Source: Tricholoma matsutake (Eukaryota; Basidiomycota; Agaricomycetes; Agaricales; Tricholomataceae). From it: a stretch of 64,000 nucleotides of DNA. Position 1 is the stretch's first letter; the number at the start of each line of letters is the position of its first letter. Shown here piece after piece: positions 10,256-21,260 of this stretch. The DNA is taken from positions 744,001-808,000 of the forward strand of contig AP026548.1 in assembly GCA_026075535.2 (NCBI GenBank), written 5' to 3'. The position numbers and the translations under genes were made by a program. Under the pieces are notes generated by a model. It worked only from the letters and a program-made list of their open reading frames with translations, ran no database searches and was not told the DNA's origin.

Positions 10256-11390
10256 TAGCTTGACTGACTCTAATAACACTCCAACACCCAAGCCCACTAC
10301 AAAGGAACAAGCCCCCATTGCTCAATACAGGATCATCAAAACACCTTCATTGTCCCTTGCCCAATGGAAACTCCAGCAAGACCATCAAGATGAAGCAGAC
10401 CTTGACCTCAATGAATGACTGACCAAAATACAAAGAATAAAGTCCAACTACGATGCATCTTCTGTTCCTAGAAACTGAAGAAACTTTGCCATGGGCCCAG
10501 CCAGTTTATGTAGAGCTGTATCATTGTGATCCAATGCCAAAAGCAAAGCTGATGATAATGAGGAGGCACATAAACTCCATATTTCAATTTATGTCTTCTC
10601 ATTGAGAATCTAAACTGACCTTATGTGTTTCTTACAGAACACAACACCCACCGTGCAAGCGGGCATCAGTCTTGTGTCCACCGTTCCTTCAATGCTGCAG
10701 GCCTCAACTCATGCACATCACCGTGCTCAGCATCATCCATGGAGAGTGCAAGGACAAAGAGCCCTGGAACCACAGATCTCCCCAGTCCTGATTATTCTGC
10801 CACCAGTAGACCATATGCCCCACTTCCCCCTGAGTGTAGAGGCAAATGTGAAGGTGAGGCTAGAGAGGTTGTTGGAGAGGGAGAAGAAGGCAAGGCAGGC
10901 AGATGGGCTGGAGGATGGGGGTGTCAATATTAGTGTGAGACATAGCGTGAAAGGTGAAGAGGACTGTTCCTTGGATGATTGTGGTGATGGGGATACGAAT
11001 GACGATGACGATGAATCTCATTCTGCTGATGATTATTGGGAGGCTGTTTTGGGAATTGGTGAGTTGTTGAGGAGGGATGTTATTCGATGGATCCTTGAGG
11101 TTGGTGTTTTTTTCCCCTTCTGGTCACTACTTGACATGTTGGTTGCTGATCACTTTTCTCTAGGTCATTCCTATCTATGTGCTGATTAGCAGAGGAAGCT
11201 CATGCCCTTTGAGGTCGTCTTCTTGCAGTTCCTCTTGTTCCTCATTGAGCTTCTGCTCTGAGTCATCAACTTCCACATCCTCATCCAAGTCCCTTCTGTC
11301 ATCAGTCTCAACTTCTCCCGACTGCAACACCAAGTTCAACCTTCTTGACCAGCTATCTACTTCCCCAGAAACACGATTCCATGCTGCTTA
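10256..11390 (+). pseudogene. Broken multi-exon gene of unknown family
   Basis: A frame beginning PDSLTDSNNTPTPK (10256) runs to about 10612 broken by TGA stops. A likely intron end (CTGACCTTATGTGTTTCTTACAG, 10615-10637) is followed by a frame with a charged helix (LERLLEREKKARQ) and an acidic run (DTNDDDDES), ending near 11187. Further codons (LMPFEVVFLQFLLF in another frame) continue to the solo LTR at 11391 and perhaps beyond 12028. The product is not recognised. Its location inside a TIR element suggests a captured gene or a transposase too decayed to identify. Confidence 0.4.
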
Positions 11391-12022
11391 TGTTAAGACT
11401 ATAGGTCTCAACTCAGTCTGTGGGTTGTGTATCACAGTTGGAGGCTTTCCAACTGTATTGGTATTGCACTAGGAGACTTTCCTAGTGTATCGGGCTTCCT
11501 GCCTTTGCTTGGGTACTTCCTCAAGTAGTCACAGCTATCCGTACTCAGAGGCTTTCTGAGTAGATGGTTTGTTCATGTATCACAGTTGGAGGCTTTCCAA
11601 CTGTTGAGTTCAAGTTTATCACAGCTAGGGATTTCCTAGGCTGTTGAGTGTTTGGATTGAGTCTGAGACCGTTGTTTGAATTAGGTCAAGCTAAGGAATA
11701 CAGGCAGTATTACTGTAGCTTATATACAGTTCAGAGATGTCTTATCATCCAATTGGAATATGAGATCCTTGTCAAGTAATAATAGAAAGAACAATAGAAT
11801 GATTAAGCCTCATGCCAAGCATGAGGTATCTGATGTTGCGGATCCAATGTCAAGGGTCTGATGTCAAGGGGTGCTGCAGCGCAGCATGTCAAATGGTGGG
11901 AGTCAGGCATCAAAGCATCTCCCGTCAGAATGAGTCAAGTTGGATGTGAAAGAAAAATAAAGTACCTGGCCTTGCCGGCATACGTCTAGTCATCCTGGGT
12001 TATGATAACAAAAATTGTAACA
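11391..12022 (-). repeat. Solo Ty3/gypsy LTR with perfect 5-bp TSD
   Basis: On the minus strand the LTR starts TGTTACAATTTTTG at 12022 and ends TAGTCTTAACA at 11391 (632 bp). GCTTA is repeated exactly on both sides (11386-11390 and 12023-12027). Its ends and the internal GCCTCATGC...GCATGAGGC palindrome match the Gypsy-1 LTR at 4716-5401, so it belongs to a related family in the opposite orientation. A repeated motif of the form CAGTTGGAAAGCCTCCAACTG occurs twice. It is the product of LTR-LTR recombination that removed the internal part. Confidence 0.92.
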
Positions 12023-12027
12023 GCTTA

Positions 12028-13293
12028 CATGTTCCTCCAGTACTTCTACCTTATCTCCAGGGGTTCCTTGTATAGTGCCTCAGGGGCCAATGATGATCAT
12101 AACCTTCAAAGGTAGTGAGTGGATAGGAGCCAGCAACATGGGATATTGGAGTGGTGTGTCTGGCACTAAGCATCAAAGTAGGCACAGTCTTCATGTTATC
12201 TGTAAACTTTCTGTTCTGATCATATTCTCTTCAGTTCCATCGCGACTTTCTGAACCCCCTCCTACCTGTGTATGCCTACGAATTTCAGGCATTGACACCA
12301 CACAATCTGGCATATGAGGATTTGGAGGTTGATGTTGTTCCCTCCTTTATTATCAAAGGCTGATCTTTACATTGTTGACTACAATGGGGGTTGGAATTGT
12401 GTGACAAAAGAAACACGGTGGAGGTTGTTCGAGGTTGTCATAGGTCAAGGTTGTTCTCTTTCCTTTCTGTCAGATGATATTCTGATCTATGTTTGCTACA
12501 CAGAACTGGATGTCCTTCAGTTTGGTATCTTGCTGCTGATGGCAGCTGCTCTAACCAATACCATACAGGGTTCTCTAGTCCAGAAATATGAGTACAAAGC
12601 CAAGTGGAATGTGGAGATGGCATGAAGACTTATGGATGGGGACACCAAGGGATGAGAGACAGGACGATGGGTATAATGACATGGACATGAAGAGGACAAT
12701 GGGAAGCTGGAGCAATGGGGGAAACAAACCACAGGGGGAACAAACAAACAGCAGGACCAAAGGAATGGTGAGGGGGAGGGGCCAGACAGAATGAGCGGGT
12801 ACCATGACATGGGGGAGGAGTACTGCCATGCCTTGCCCCACACTGTCTCGCTCATGGCAAGACAGGTTTTTTCTTTTTAAGTATTGTACTATTTGTATAA
12901 AATTATTCAATCAATAAATCCCTCTGTCACTCATCTTGAGCAGTGTTTTTTTTTTGCCTGTGAATGTAAATCAAGGAGTGGAAATGGTAACATGCATTAT
13001 TCAATTTAAAAAAAATCTGTACCTTAGGTATTGAATGCAGGGGGTGTAGTTAACTTAGTCAGGGAGTTATACAATACAAATACAGGATGTTCAACAATAT
13101 AGAACATTGAATACAAGGCAAAAATATTGTAAAAACCATGGTGTATATACTCGGTGTCACACCTGCAGTATTTCATGACAGACCATGGTAAAAACCTGTC
13201 ACCACAGTTGCAGTGTTAGGATGGGTGCAGTGTTGGCAGGTGCAGGTGCAGTGTGTGAAATTTTACCCACAATGTGACCCATGCTACACCCTA
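12028..13293. other. Right arm of the 3.78-kb element; no gene recognised
   Basis: This arm holds scattered short frames without recognisable motifs, a GA-rich stretch (about 12640-12790) and AT-rich DNA with mononucleotide runs near 12950 and 13010. Joining it to the sequence left of the solo LTR gives a short continuation of the unknown pseudogene (about 12028-12075) before a stop. It ends in the TIR at 13277-13293. Confidence 0.45.
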
Positions 13294-13301
13294 TCCATGG
13301 A

Positions 13302-14390
13302 GGACAAGGCAATGATCATTTGTTTCTTTGATTTCCAAGTCACTGCTCCCCTTGCTGTCAGGAAAATGTATCCTGTTGTAGACTTGTGGTCATCTGCATT
13401 TGAAAAGGCAGGGTCTGCATTCCTAGTGCTTTAAGGTTTGGTTTGGTCACAGTTTTTGGGCCCACTTTGGAGAGACCATGACCATGACCAGTTCACCATA
13501 AAAGGAAATAGCCAAATAACCAGACTGAAACTGAAAAAGACTGCAAAAAACTGGTGATAATTAGTCATAACTGGTTTGCATAAAAACTAGTTAAACCTCC
13601 AGTTCATACTGGTTACAACTGGTTATGACAGCATGTGAAGCACCTTTACCTACCAATTACCTTTAAACTGACCAAAAATTTAGGCAAATTGGTCAAGAAA
13701 TGAGTGAGATATCACCAAAACTGAGTTTAACCACCTAAAACTTGGTATCAAACTCAGTTTTAATCATATCTCACTCAATTCTTGACCGATTTGGTTAAAT
13801 ATTTGGTCAGTTTGAGGGTATTTACAAAGTTATTATGTGGCTGTGTCATTTCAGTCATAAACTGGTTATAACTGGTCTTTTTTAACCAGTGTTTTGCAGT
13901 TTTCTGATTCTGAGAACTGAGAGACTGCAACTGATGGTTCGGTTTTTTCTGGTCACAGTCCAGTCAGGTTCCAGTTATTTTCTGGTCACATTGACCAGAC
14001 CTTTAAGCACTATGCATTCCCATAGAAGAGGTTTCTTGCTCCAGTCACATCCTGAGATCTGCAGTAAGTGATCCCAAGAGCTTTCATACCTGCAAGATAC
14101 CTGAGTATCCACTTTAATGCACCATGGTGTTGGAGACCTGGGTTAGTGGTGTAGGTGGCCAATTTGTTCATGGTGTATGAGATATCCAGTCTTGTAGAGT
14201 TTGCAATAAACTGTAGACTTCCCAATAATTTCACATACAAATTACTTTGTTGCGATCTGGATTTCCTCCTGGCCTAATATTTGGATCCATCAGTATACTG
14301 ACAGGGTTTGCATTGGCCATCCCCTCCTTGAGGAGGATATTCTCAATATATTTCTGTCAAGAAATAGTGATGGAATTGCTGGTGTGATTT
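13302..14390 (-). pseudogene. pol: Copia-2 RT C-terminus and RNase H N-terminal half, interrupted
   Basis: On the minus strand, from about 14390, the sequence reads KIVGVKINHTSNS, then KYIENILLKEGM and NPVSILMDPN (end of Ty1/copia RT), then LLGSLQFIANSTRLDISY and HHGALKWILRYLAG (14240-14013). A 589-bp hAT MITE (13424-14012) splits the frame; beyond it come DDHKSTTGYIFLTARGAVTW and KKQMIIALSS, reaching the 3.78-kb insertion at 13301. Together with 9178-9516 this is one copia 3' end with two independent DNA-transposon insertions. Stops include TGA in the RT portion. Confidence 0.88.
13424..14012. mobile_element. hAT-like MITE 2 with perfect 8-bp TSD and internal foldback
   Basis: Ends TAGTGCTTTAAGG and CCTTTAAGCACTA are inverted, and TGCATTCC is duplicated exactly (13416-13423, 14013-14020). 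The interior contains a large imperfect inverted repeat: CTGACCAAAAATTTAGGC... GAGTGAGATAT... (from about 13668) is mirrored by ...ATATCTCACTC...AAATATTTGGTCAG (to about 13822), arms near 60 nt. Subterminal ACTGGTTA/AACCAGT words are numerous. No coding capacity. It lacks the hairpin-intron cassette found in element 1. Confidence 0.92.
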
Positions 14391-14856
14391 ATTTTTACAC
14401 CAACAATCTTGCTTGGTTCCTGAAGGTCCTGTCAAGACTGATTTTCTGGACCAGATTTCCAATCATTTTCTGCCACCCTTCTCAGCCATCTTGCATCACA
14501 GCCACCTCCTATCAGCAGCACTGCCTAGAGTTGAAATTCTCTCATTTCCAATTCAATGAAACAGTTTCAGGATATTTGCCTCAGAGGCTGTTTTGCAAAT
14601 TATCACAGCCTTGGAAACTTCGATCGCCTCTGGCCTTTAGCATTTAAGCTAGCTACTTTTGTCTTGTATTAGCAGTTGGTAAATCAACCAAGTCACCCAC
14701 TTAATTCCAACCCAGGTTCCTTGATCTAGTACCACCACCATCTCAAATTTCCCATGACCTCAACACCAGGGAATTAGAAAGTGGGGCAACTATAAGGATA
14801 GAATAGTGTACATCACCTGCACACCCCTTACATAGCCATACTAGTACCATGCCCCA
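14391..14856. other. Copia RT remnant and unassigned sequence
   Basis: The first ~60 bases still read as copia RT on the minus strand (related to LDRTFRNQARLLV). The rest, up to the LINE ORF1 start, has no frame I can assign; the ~50 bases before the ORF1 ATG are A/C-rich. Confidence 0.4.
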
Positions 14857-16273
14857 ATGACCAGACAAAAAACCAACTCAACCACATGATCACAAAAGGA
14901 ACTAGAAGAAGCCAAAGGTCAACACACAGATGTTCAATCAAAAGAACAAGCTATAGACTTTCTAATGGCAAAACAATACATAATATCTAGTAATCTGATA
15001 GACATTCAGACTCTCGCTTACATCCTTACACAGATAGGAAGCACAATGATCAGAGGACAAAAACAGCTAACAGATGCAATCAGAGTGGTTGCCTTCTTAC
15101 TAGCCAACACAAGCATGCAGAAAATTGTGGATGAGGTCACCAAAATGGTCAAGAATCAGCTACAAGAACACATAGAACACTTCACTTCAGGAGTAGAAAA
15201 CATGCAAGATGCCATAGAACATGTCACCACAGCTACAAATACTATGACAGACAAGATAGACAAAGTCAAGGATGGACTCCAGGAAACAATGGAACAACTG
15301 ACCCAAACAGCACAGGAACTCGTAGACAAGATGACAGAACCTTCAAACAAAGCACTGACAAACCTGGAACCCATGTTCCAACCAATGACCTATGTGACAG
15401 CAGTGCAACAAGAGCCACATGCTGATCACACAGAGGTAATAACAAGAGGACACACCACTGATAAGCAGATTCTGGTACAGAAGGACAAAAATGCCACTGA
15501 GAACATGTTGGATAGCCTGTCAGAGAAGGACTTAGTCATTAAGGCAAACACCATGCTGGATCTCATGGGCATGTCGGGCATGGACAAGCCTCACCATACG
15601 ACCTTCATAGGAGCAAAGAAATTAAGAAATGGTAACGTACTATACCAATTAAACACTAAAGAAGCAGCTGCCTGGTTATGAGCACCAGAGGTGCAGAAAG
15701 CATTCATGGAAAAATACAGTGGGACCTCCAACATATGCAACAAACTACACTATGCAATAGCAGAATTTGTCCCGGTCACCTTCAATGCTGGATCTAGCTT
15801 CATGCATGCAAAGTAGAACAAGACAACTTCACAGGATTGGGCTTGCTTGCATATTCAAAATACATCAAACTGCCACATCTCCATACTGACAATCAGAGAG
15901 TAGTGCATGTGATTTTTGGCTTCACAAACCAAGAAGACGCTAACACAGCCATCACTACAGGCAGGTTCATCAAAGGTAAGCACTCTAACATATGCAAAAT
16001 GCTAACCAAACCAAAAAGGTGTCTCAAATGTCAAAAATACGGCCACTACATGTCAGACTGCAAAGCTATGGAGGACACTTGTGCAAGATGTGGAGATCAA
16101 CACTGCACTACACAGTGCATGGTCGATGACATGGCCAGGTATTGGTGCATCAACTGCACAAATAATGAAGTGCTAGGGCATGGAGTGGCAGTGATAGGTC
16201 CACCTTGTCATTCAAGCTTGGAAAACACATCTACGATTGTTGTCGAAGCTCTACAAACCTCTACAAAGTCATG
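14857..16273 (+). pseudogene. LINE (non-LTR retrotransposon) ORF1 protein with three zinc knuckles
   Basis: ORF1 of Tad/I-type LINEs is a nucleic-acid-binding protein that coats the element RNA. An ATG at 14857 opens MTRQKTNSTT, then a TGA, and the frame continues through a long amphipathic heptad-rich region (about 15090-15360, coiled-coil-like: VDEVTKMVKNQLQEH...TNTMTDKIDKVKDGL). A TGA at 15679 and a frameshift near 15812 precede the C-terminal part with RCLKCQKYGHYMSDC, CARCGDQHCTTQC and CINC...GHG. Sequence after about 16195 no longer matches. The endonuclease/RT ORF2 is missing, so the copy is 3'-truncated or interrupted, unusual because most dead LINEs are 5'-truncated. Confidence 0.82.
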
Positions 16274-17168
16274 AGAATGCTTCAAAATTCTTTGCAACAC
16301 CTCAAAATTCTTTGTATGCCTTCGGCTGCCATAATACAATTCCCCCAACCTTTGTACAGCTCAGGATATACACTTGAAACATCGTCAATGGGTTCCAAAC
16401 CAGTTTCGAGCAATATCACAGTGATATCAGCCTTCGAACAAGTCCGATATTTCCTCAACTGACTTCAAAAATCATCGAACATCAAAAATTGACATTGGAC
16501 ACTATATTGCTATCTGAATGGTCATTGCACACATGCCAGACATATCCCCTACCATTGTCAAACAATATCGCACCAATTTCGGGCCACGAACAAAGTCCAA
16601 AGAAACTTTGAAAATCTTCAAAAACCATTGAACCTCGAAAAACATCTTCAGACACAGTATTTCCTATTTGAATGATCTTCTGATACATGCCGGACACATG
16701 GGACACTATCTCGAGTATATCGAACACATTTTGACCGCATGTGCATGCATACAATCTGCTCAAAGTTGATAAATTTTCAACACCTTCCACTTTTTTTGAT
16801 GGGTATCCCAAAATTATTGGAGTCTACAAGATTATTCAAGTTTTACAAGTTTACTATGCACCAAGGCATACTCATAAGTTGCTAAATATCAGATTACTAT
16901 GAAATTGGGCTCTTGAGACCCTCTACTGCTAACGCCCCTTTTATCTTACCAGTAAGAACTCTCAACACTTCATGTCAACCATTCTTTTTTTCTACAAGAA
17001 TATATTTTCGCCACTCCTCCAAGCTGCAAGGTCGACTTGTAGTTGCTCACCAAGAGTAGACCTGGCATCACTTTTGTTCTCTCAAGTTTAACTTGGCCTC
17101 AAGTTCCTGCCTGACAAGAAATTTTGAAACCAAGTATATGTGAAGTCACCTCTGCCAATTTGTTCGAC
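16274..17168 (+). other. Possible LTR or leader upstream of the gag ORF; no gene
   Basis: The stretch contains CTCAAAATTCTTTG repeats (16282-16316) and many TCGAA/CATCGAAC words resembling those of the dispersed repeat at 23996-25303. The last ~150 bases before the ATG at 17169 are CT-rich and could be a leader. No paired LTR was identified downstream, so LTR status is a guess. Confidence 0.3.
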
Positions 17169-19405
17169 ATGGCTCAACAATCAATACACTACATTTATCC
17201 TATGCCAATCCCAGGCACCCAAAGTACCCCACTCTTCAAAGGGAAGTACATTAGTGATTTCCTAGATACTCTCAAAGTGCTCACCTCTACTTTCCACATC
17301 TGGTTCAAAGATCTCCCATCTTACATTCTACATTATTGCCATTGACATGTCCATGACATCAAAGAATTTGTTCCACTCTGGACCCAAAGCAACTGGCCTG
17401 CCACCTGTGCCTACCTTGTCAAACTTTACAGTTCAAGTGATTGCAAGCCTCACGACTCTGCCAACAAGGTCCAAAAATGGATCAAGCACCACTCACACAA
17501 TCAGACCTTCAAGTCCATTTGAGATGTTGATCAGTATCACTGTGAATATATGGCGAAGATAGCACCCCTTCTCAGTACACATTTTATTACCTCAATTGAA
17601 GCTGATCTACTTTTCTTTAGAGGAATTCTGCAAGCACTTCAACTCAAGACTTGTGACCAACTACCAGAAGCCCAGATGAAAGTACATTCACTGCTGCCTA
17701 TTGATGACATTATAGCACTCCTCCAGAACAAATTCAGTGAAGATGACATCCTCAACAAGAACAATATGGAAATCATAAGTGATGTCAAGGAAAACAACTT
17801 TTACAACAAGACCTCACAGAAATTGAGGGAAAAGGTGAAGTACAGTGCTAACATATGTTTTACAGCTTTACTGCCTACTGCCACACCTTTCCCCGTGGAT
17901 TCACCACCCAAGGACATTGAAGCCAATTCTACAAGAGGTAATCCTACCAACAAGTCTACTAACATCAAATTTCAGTCTCCCCCACCTCTGTTGACGCTGT
18001 CAAGATCCTTCCACCACCAAGTTTTTCCTGTGTTCCCTCCATACAATGCTCTGCAAGAACCTCAAAAAGAGCCTATGCTGATTTCTCTCCCAGTATGCAC
18101 TGAGCTGACTCCTCATGCGATGACTTCATTGCCGTCATTGATTCCCTATCACCTCAAAGACTCTCCACCAGAAGATGTTTCACAATCTCAACCCTTGACA
18201 AAAGCACCTGCTGAAGATTCCCATTCAACTGTTCAAGATGTGATTGACTATAATGGACACAACTGTTTACTTACCTTGTTGACACTTATTTGGAAAAACA
18301 ACTATTTGATTTACAATGTACACAACATAGCTACCAAATATACTGGATTCTGCTCTGTTGGGTGCAAAGTAAGTCATAGAGTTCTAAGCTAGTAACTAAC
18401 CATTACATGTTTTGAGCTACTCAGCTATTTTGGAAGCTATAAGCTTACCTAGTCAAAAATTATTGTTATTTCCAATTATAGAACTTCAACCAAAACTGCT
18501 ACAATGGTGCAAGTCACCTACATCAAGATACAATGACTACCACAATGACTACACAGCAGAACACAATGGAAGGAGGAGTCCAAGAGCCTTCTATGCTACC
18601 AGCCCTGCTCCAACAGCCTAATTGAACTGTAGGATGAGTGTCAAAGCTAGGCGAGAGTCCCAGAGTGGACTATCTAAAGGCACAGGTGACAGGACCAAAT
18701 ACAGTGGTGAATGTGCTGCCCTCATTGTTGCCAGTGCCGACTGGCATCACTATGCATGTACCTAAGCCACAGGGAGCCAGTCAGAGAATGTTGGATAGGC
18801 ATGCATCCAATCCACTGTGCACTTTTGCATCTGAGCAATGAAGGGAATTACCCCCTCACTTTCTGTTAGCACCAGCCTTCGCATCTCTGCATCAACCTCC
18901 TAAAATTCCAGAGGCCCAGACTGGATCCTGGCATGCCACATCAATTTACTGTCTGCCCTGTACCCTGCAGTGCTTACATTTGACTGTCAAAGTGATCGCC
19001 TTCGATACAGATGGTAACAAACTGATGGAGGAGGAGAATGAACTGGTAGAGGACCCGATGGACATGCTGAATCACTGTGAAGACACAGTATGGGACACCT
19101 GTCCATACACCAACCACAGCCTGCATCTGAAGGTCAGGAAAGTTGCACATAGCCAGACAATGGAGGTCTTGACCCTCCTGAAGAAGAAGGTCAACCCAAC
19201 ATTGTTGGACTACAAGACAATGTACCTGGATGTCTTTGGCACCCTCATCTCAAAGCACATAGTGGCCAGGAAGACAGATTCATGGGCATCTATGCCCTCG
19301 GTGACAAACCTCAAGAGCTTCATGGGACCTGACCCATTTTTCATGCCTACACCACCAAAGCCAGAGCCTGATGAGCCCAGGATGTACACCTTGGCATGTA
19401 GCTGA
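17169..19405 (+). pseudogene. gag: Agaricomycete gypsy-type Gag protein with one intron, otherwise gag-only
   Basis: The frame starts MAQQSIHYIYPMPIPG and shows the Gag pattern PLFKGKYISDFL, LPSYILHYCH, AYLVKLYSSSD, HCEYMAKIAPLL and LLFFRGI. Two TGA stops interrupt it (17343 and near 17520). At 18369 a GTAAGT donor and at 18481 a TTATAG acceptor bound a 113-nt intron with an ACTAAC branch site; splicing joins GCK to NFNQNC in frame, and the frame then runs to 19405 broken only by three TGA codons. No RT, integrase or zinc knuckle follows. It could be a non-autonomous gag-only LTR element or a domesticated relict. A purine tract (CTGGGGGATG) lies at 19527-19536. Confidence 0.6.
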
Positions 19406-20567
19406 CTTGTGACTTGGAGACTTGGGACTACAGACTACGCCTTGCCTAGTAGACTTGTAAAACTTGAATGAACTTGTAGAGTTTGACTTGAGACCATGGC
19501 TTGGTGCATAGCTGATTTCAGATTACTGGGGGATGCCACATTTGACAAGCGTTGATGGGAACCGATCCAACCAGGATGTTCTTCAAGTGACCTAGAAAAA
19601 CTCAAACTGAAAGAAAAACTTCAGTAGAAAATGTGGATTGAAGGCCAATTTTGTAGATAAAAAAAAAACTTAATTATTTGAGACCTGAGTTATGGCATGC
19701 CGGACTCTCGGCAGGTGTTTGGTGTCGTAAACTTGAGGTAACACAAAGGGGCAAAGCAAAAGTGACACCTAGTCAACTCTCAATGGGCAACTACAAGTTG
19801 ACCCCACAGGAATGGGATGGAAGAAAAATATCTTGTAGCTTGAAAATTTTTGAGCCCTTGAAAAGAGTACTCATCAAAAAGGGTAGGAGTGGAAGTTTGG
19901 AAAGCGAAGTGAGTGGAAAACTGATCCCCTGTCTTGGTCACCACTTGTAGTAGGGGAAATGGTCTGTTGGAGGTTCCATTGACCAGGTCATCATGTTGCG
20001 ATGGATGAGGTAAGCATAGACATGTGGAGGAGTGTAAAAATAAGGATACGAAAGAAGGAATATGATGGGTGAGAAATAACTTTGGACTGAGAATGAAGGC
20101 TGTGGGGTCAATAAAATGAGAGGGGAAGAACTAATAAAAGAAATGCAAATGTGATCAACAGAGTCATGTGATGTCCACATCAGAAACATGGGTTGTTGAG
20201 CTCAAAATGAAAATGGGCTTGAGGATGGTATAAAAAGGTCTTGTAAAATGAAAAAAAAATATGAGAGAATGGAACTTGGAAAGAGGGCTCCTTGGGGCTG
20301 TAAACTTAAGACTTGAATACTAAGCTTAAAATCTGCACCTTGGTGTGCAGAAACTTGAGGGACAGAGGGAAAACTTAGAGGGAGAGCATAAAAATGAGGA
20401 GAAAAGATGGAATGCTCCATTCAAAGGTGGGAGGTCACCTTTATACAAACAAAAAGTAGTTATGAAACAAAATCTGGCCATGTGCATTCTCTTGCACCAA
20501 CAGGTCCAAACAACAAGAATGATCAACTAATTAAGAAATAAAATCATTGGTTTTGGAAAGTATTGAT
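19406..20567. other. No gene recognised; possible decayed LTR
   Basis: It follows a purine tract near 19530 and contains a TATAAAAAGG box (20230-20239) and an A/G-rich region, features compatible with an LTR, but I find no second copy. It ends at GGCCTTCA, the left duplication of the composite element that follows. Confidence 0.35.
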
Positions 20568-20771
20568 GGCCTTCAGGAGGTCTTTACACTCCCCCCCCAA
20601 TCCGAGTGGACTCTGCTCGGACACTCCTAGGACTTTGCTCAGACTTTTTTGGCTGAAAATCCTGCCAAACTAGATGTCCAGTCTGAGCTGAGTCCAAGTG
20701 TCCGAGTGGACCAGCACTCATACAGTCCTAGGACTGTCCAAGTTGCTTATATAATTGACTGAAAAATCAGT

Positions 20772-20852
20772 GGCTACCACAGGGATTGAACCCTCATAGT
20801 CACATGATAAAGTACATTTAAGGCAACAATATAACCATTAGACTAAAGTATC
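20772..20852 (-). other. tRNA-like sequence with Pol III A and B boxes (copy A, left)
   Basis: On the minus strand TAGTCTAATGG (20835-20845) matches an A box, and GGGTTCAATCCC (20782-20793) matches a B box about 42 nt downstream, spacing as in tRNA genes. The cloverleaf is degraded, so it is a tRNA-derived relic or promoter, not a working tRNA. It points out of the element. Confidence 0.55.
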
Positions 20853-21068
20853 ATTATAGGTAGATAGTTTTATCTCTCTATGTACTGCCCTGGCTGTGAT
20901 GACAAATCAACACAGCCGCATCACCAACGATGATGCCAGTTCATCATCGATCATCACCAACCACCACCACCACCACTCAATGATGCTGCCTCCCTCCTGC
21001 ATCCCACTGCCACCACCACCCCCTGAACACCCCACAGCCATGGGTCCCATGCCAGCACACGATGAAAT

Positions 21069-21169
21069 GGGCCCAAATGACTCTATCATCATTTGGGCCC
21101 CAGGTGAGTTGTTTCTTTTTTCTTTTCTCATGTTTTCTTCAAGCTAACACATATTTTCATTAATTATAG
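21069..21169 (+). other. Hairpin-intron cassette A1
   Basis: A perfect 12-bp palindrome GGGCCCAAATGA/TCATTTGGGCCC with an 8-nt loop (21069-21100) is followed by CAG|GTGAGT. The 66-nt intron-like segment 21104-21169 has AAGCTAAC as branch site and ends TTATAG. Copy B differs at only a few positions (56704-56804). Confidence 0.75.
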
Positions 21170-21260
21170 GTTATATCTATACTGTAGCAGCACAGTGACC
21201 CCCAAACCACCAGATGAGGAACAACAACAAGACCATGACCCAGCACCTGCCCCCGCCAGT

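Larger units (their letters stand above)
9517..13293. mobile_element. 3.78-kb hAT-like element with decayed 8-bp TSD
   Basis: The left end TAGGATAAAGCACGGGT and the right end read inward, TAGGGTGTAGCATGGGT, form a terminal inverted repeat (13 of 17). Flanks TCTGTGGA (9509-9516) and TCCATGGA (13294-13301) are 8-bp duplications differing by two transitions; one ancestral TCCGTGGA explains both and restores an uninterrupted Copia-2 RNase H frame. Inside are a hairpin-intron cassette (9784-9886), (ACC)n tracts, an unknown pseudogene (10256-11390) and a solo gypsy LTR (11391-12022). The internal pseudogene could be its transposase but no hAT motif is recognisable. Confidence 0.78.

Noticed and set aside
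16274..20567. Paired LTRs around the gag ORF at 17169
   Set aside because: Sequences before and after the ORF were compared by eye and no matching direct repeat was found.
20896..21147. ORF with a poly-His run (and its copy at 56549-56782), conserved between two loci
   Set aside because: Conservation follows from the two copies being the same mobile element; the frame runs into an intron-like segment, and His runs come from a CAC repeat.
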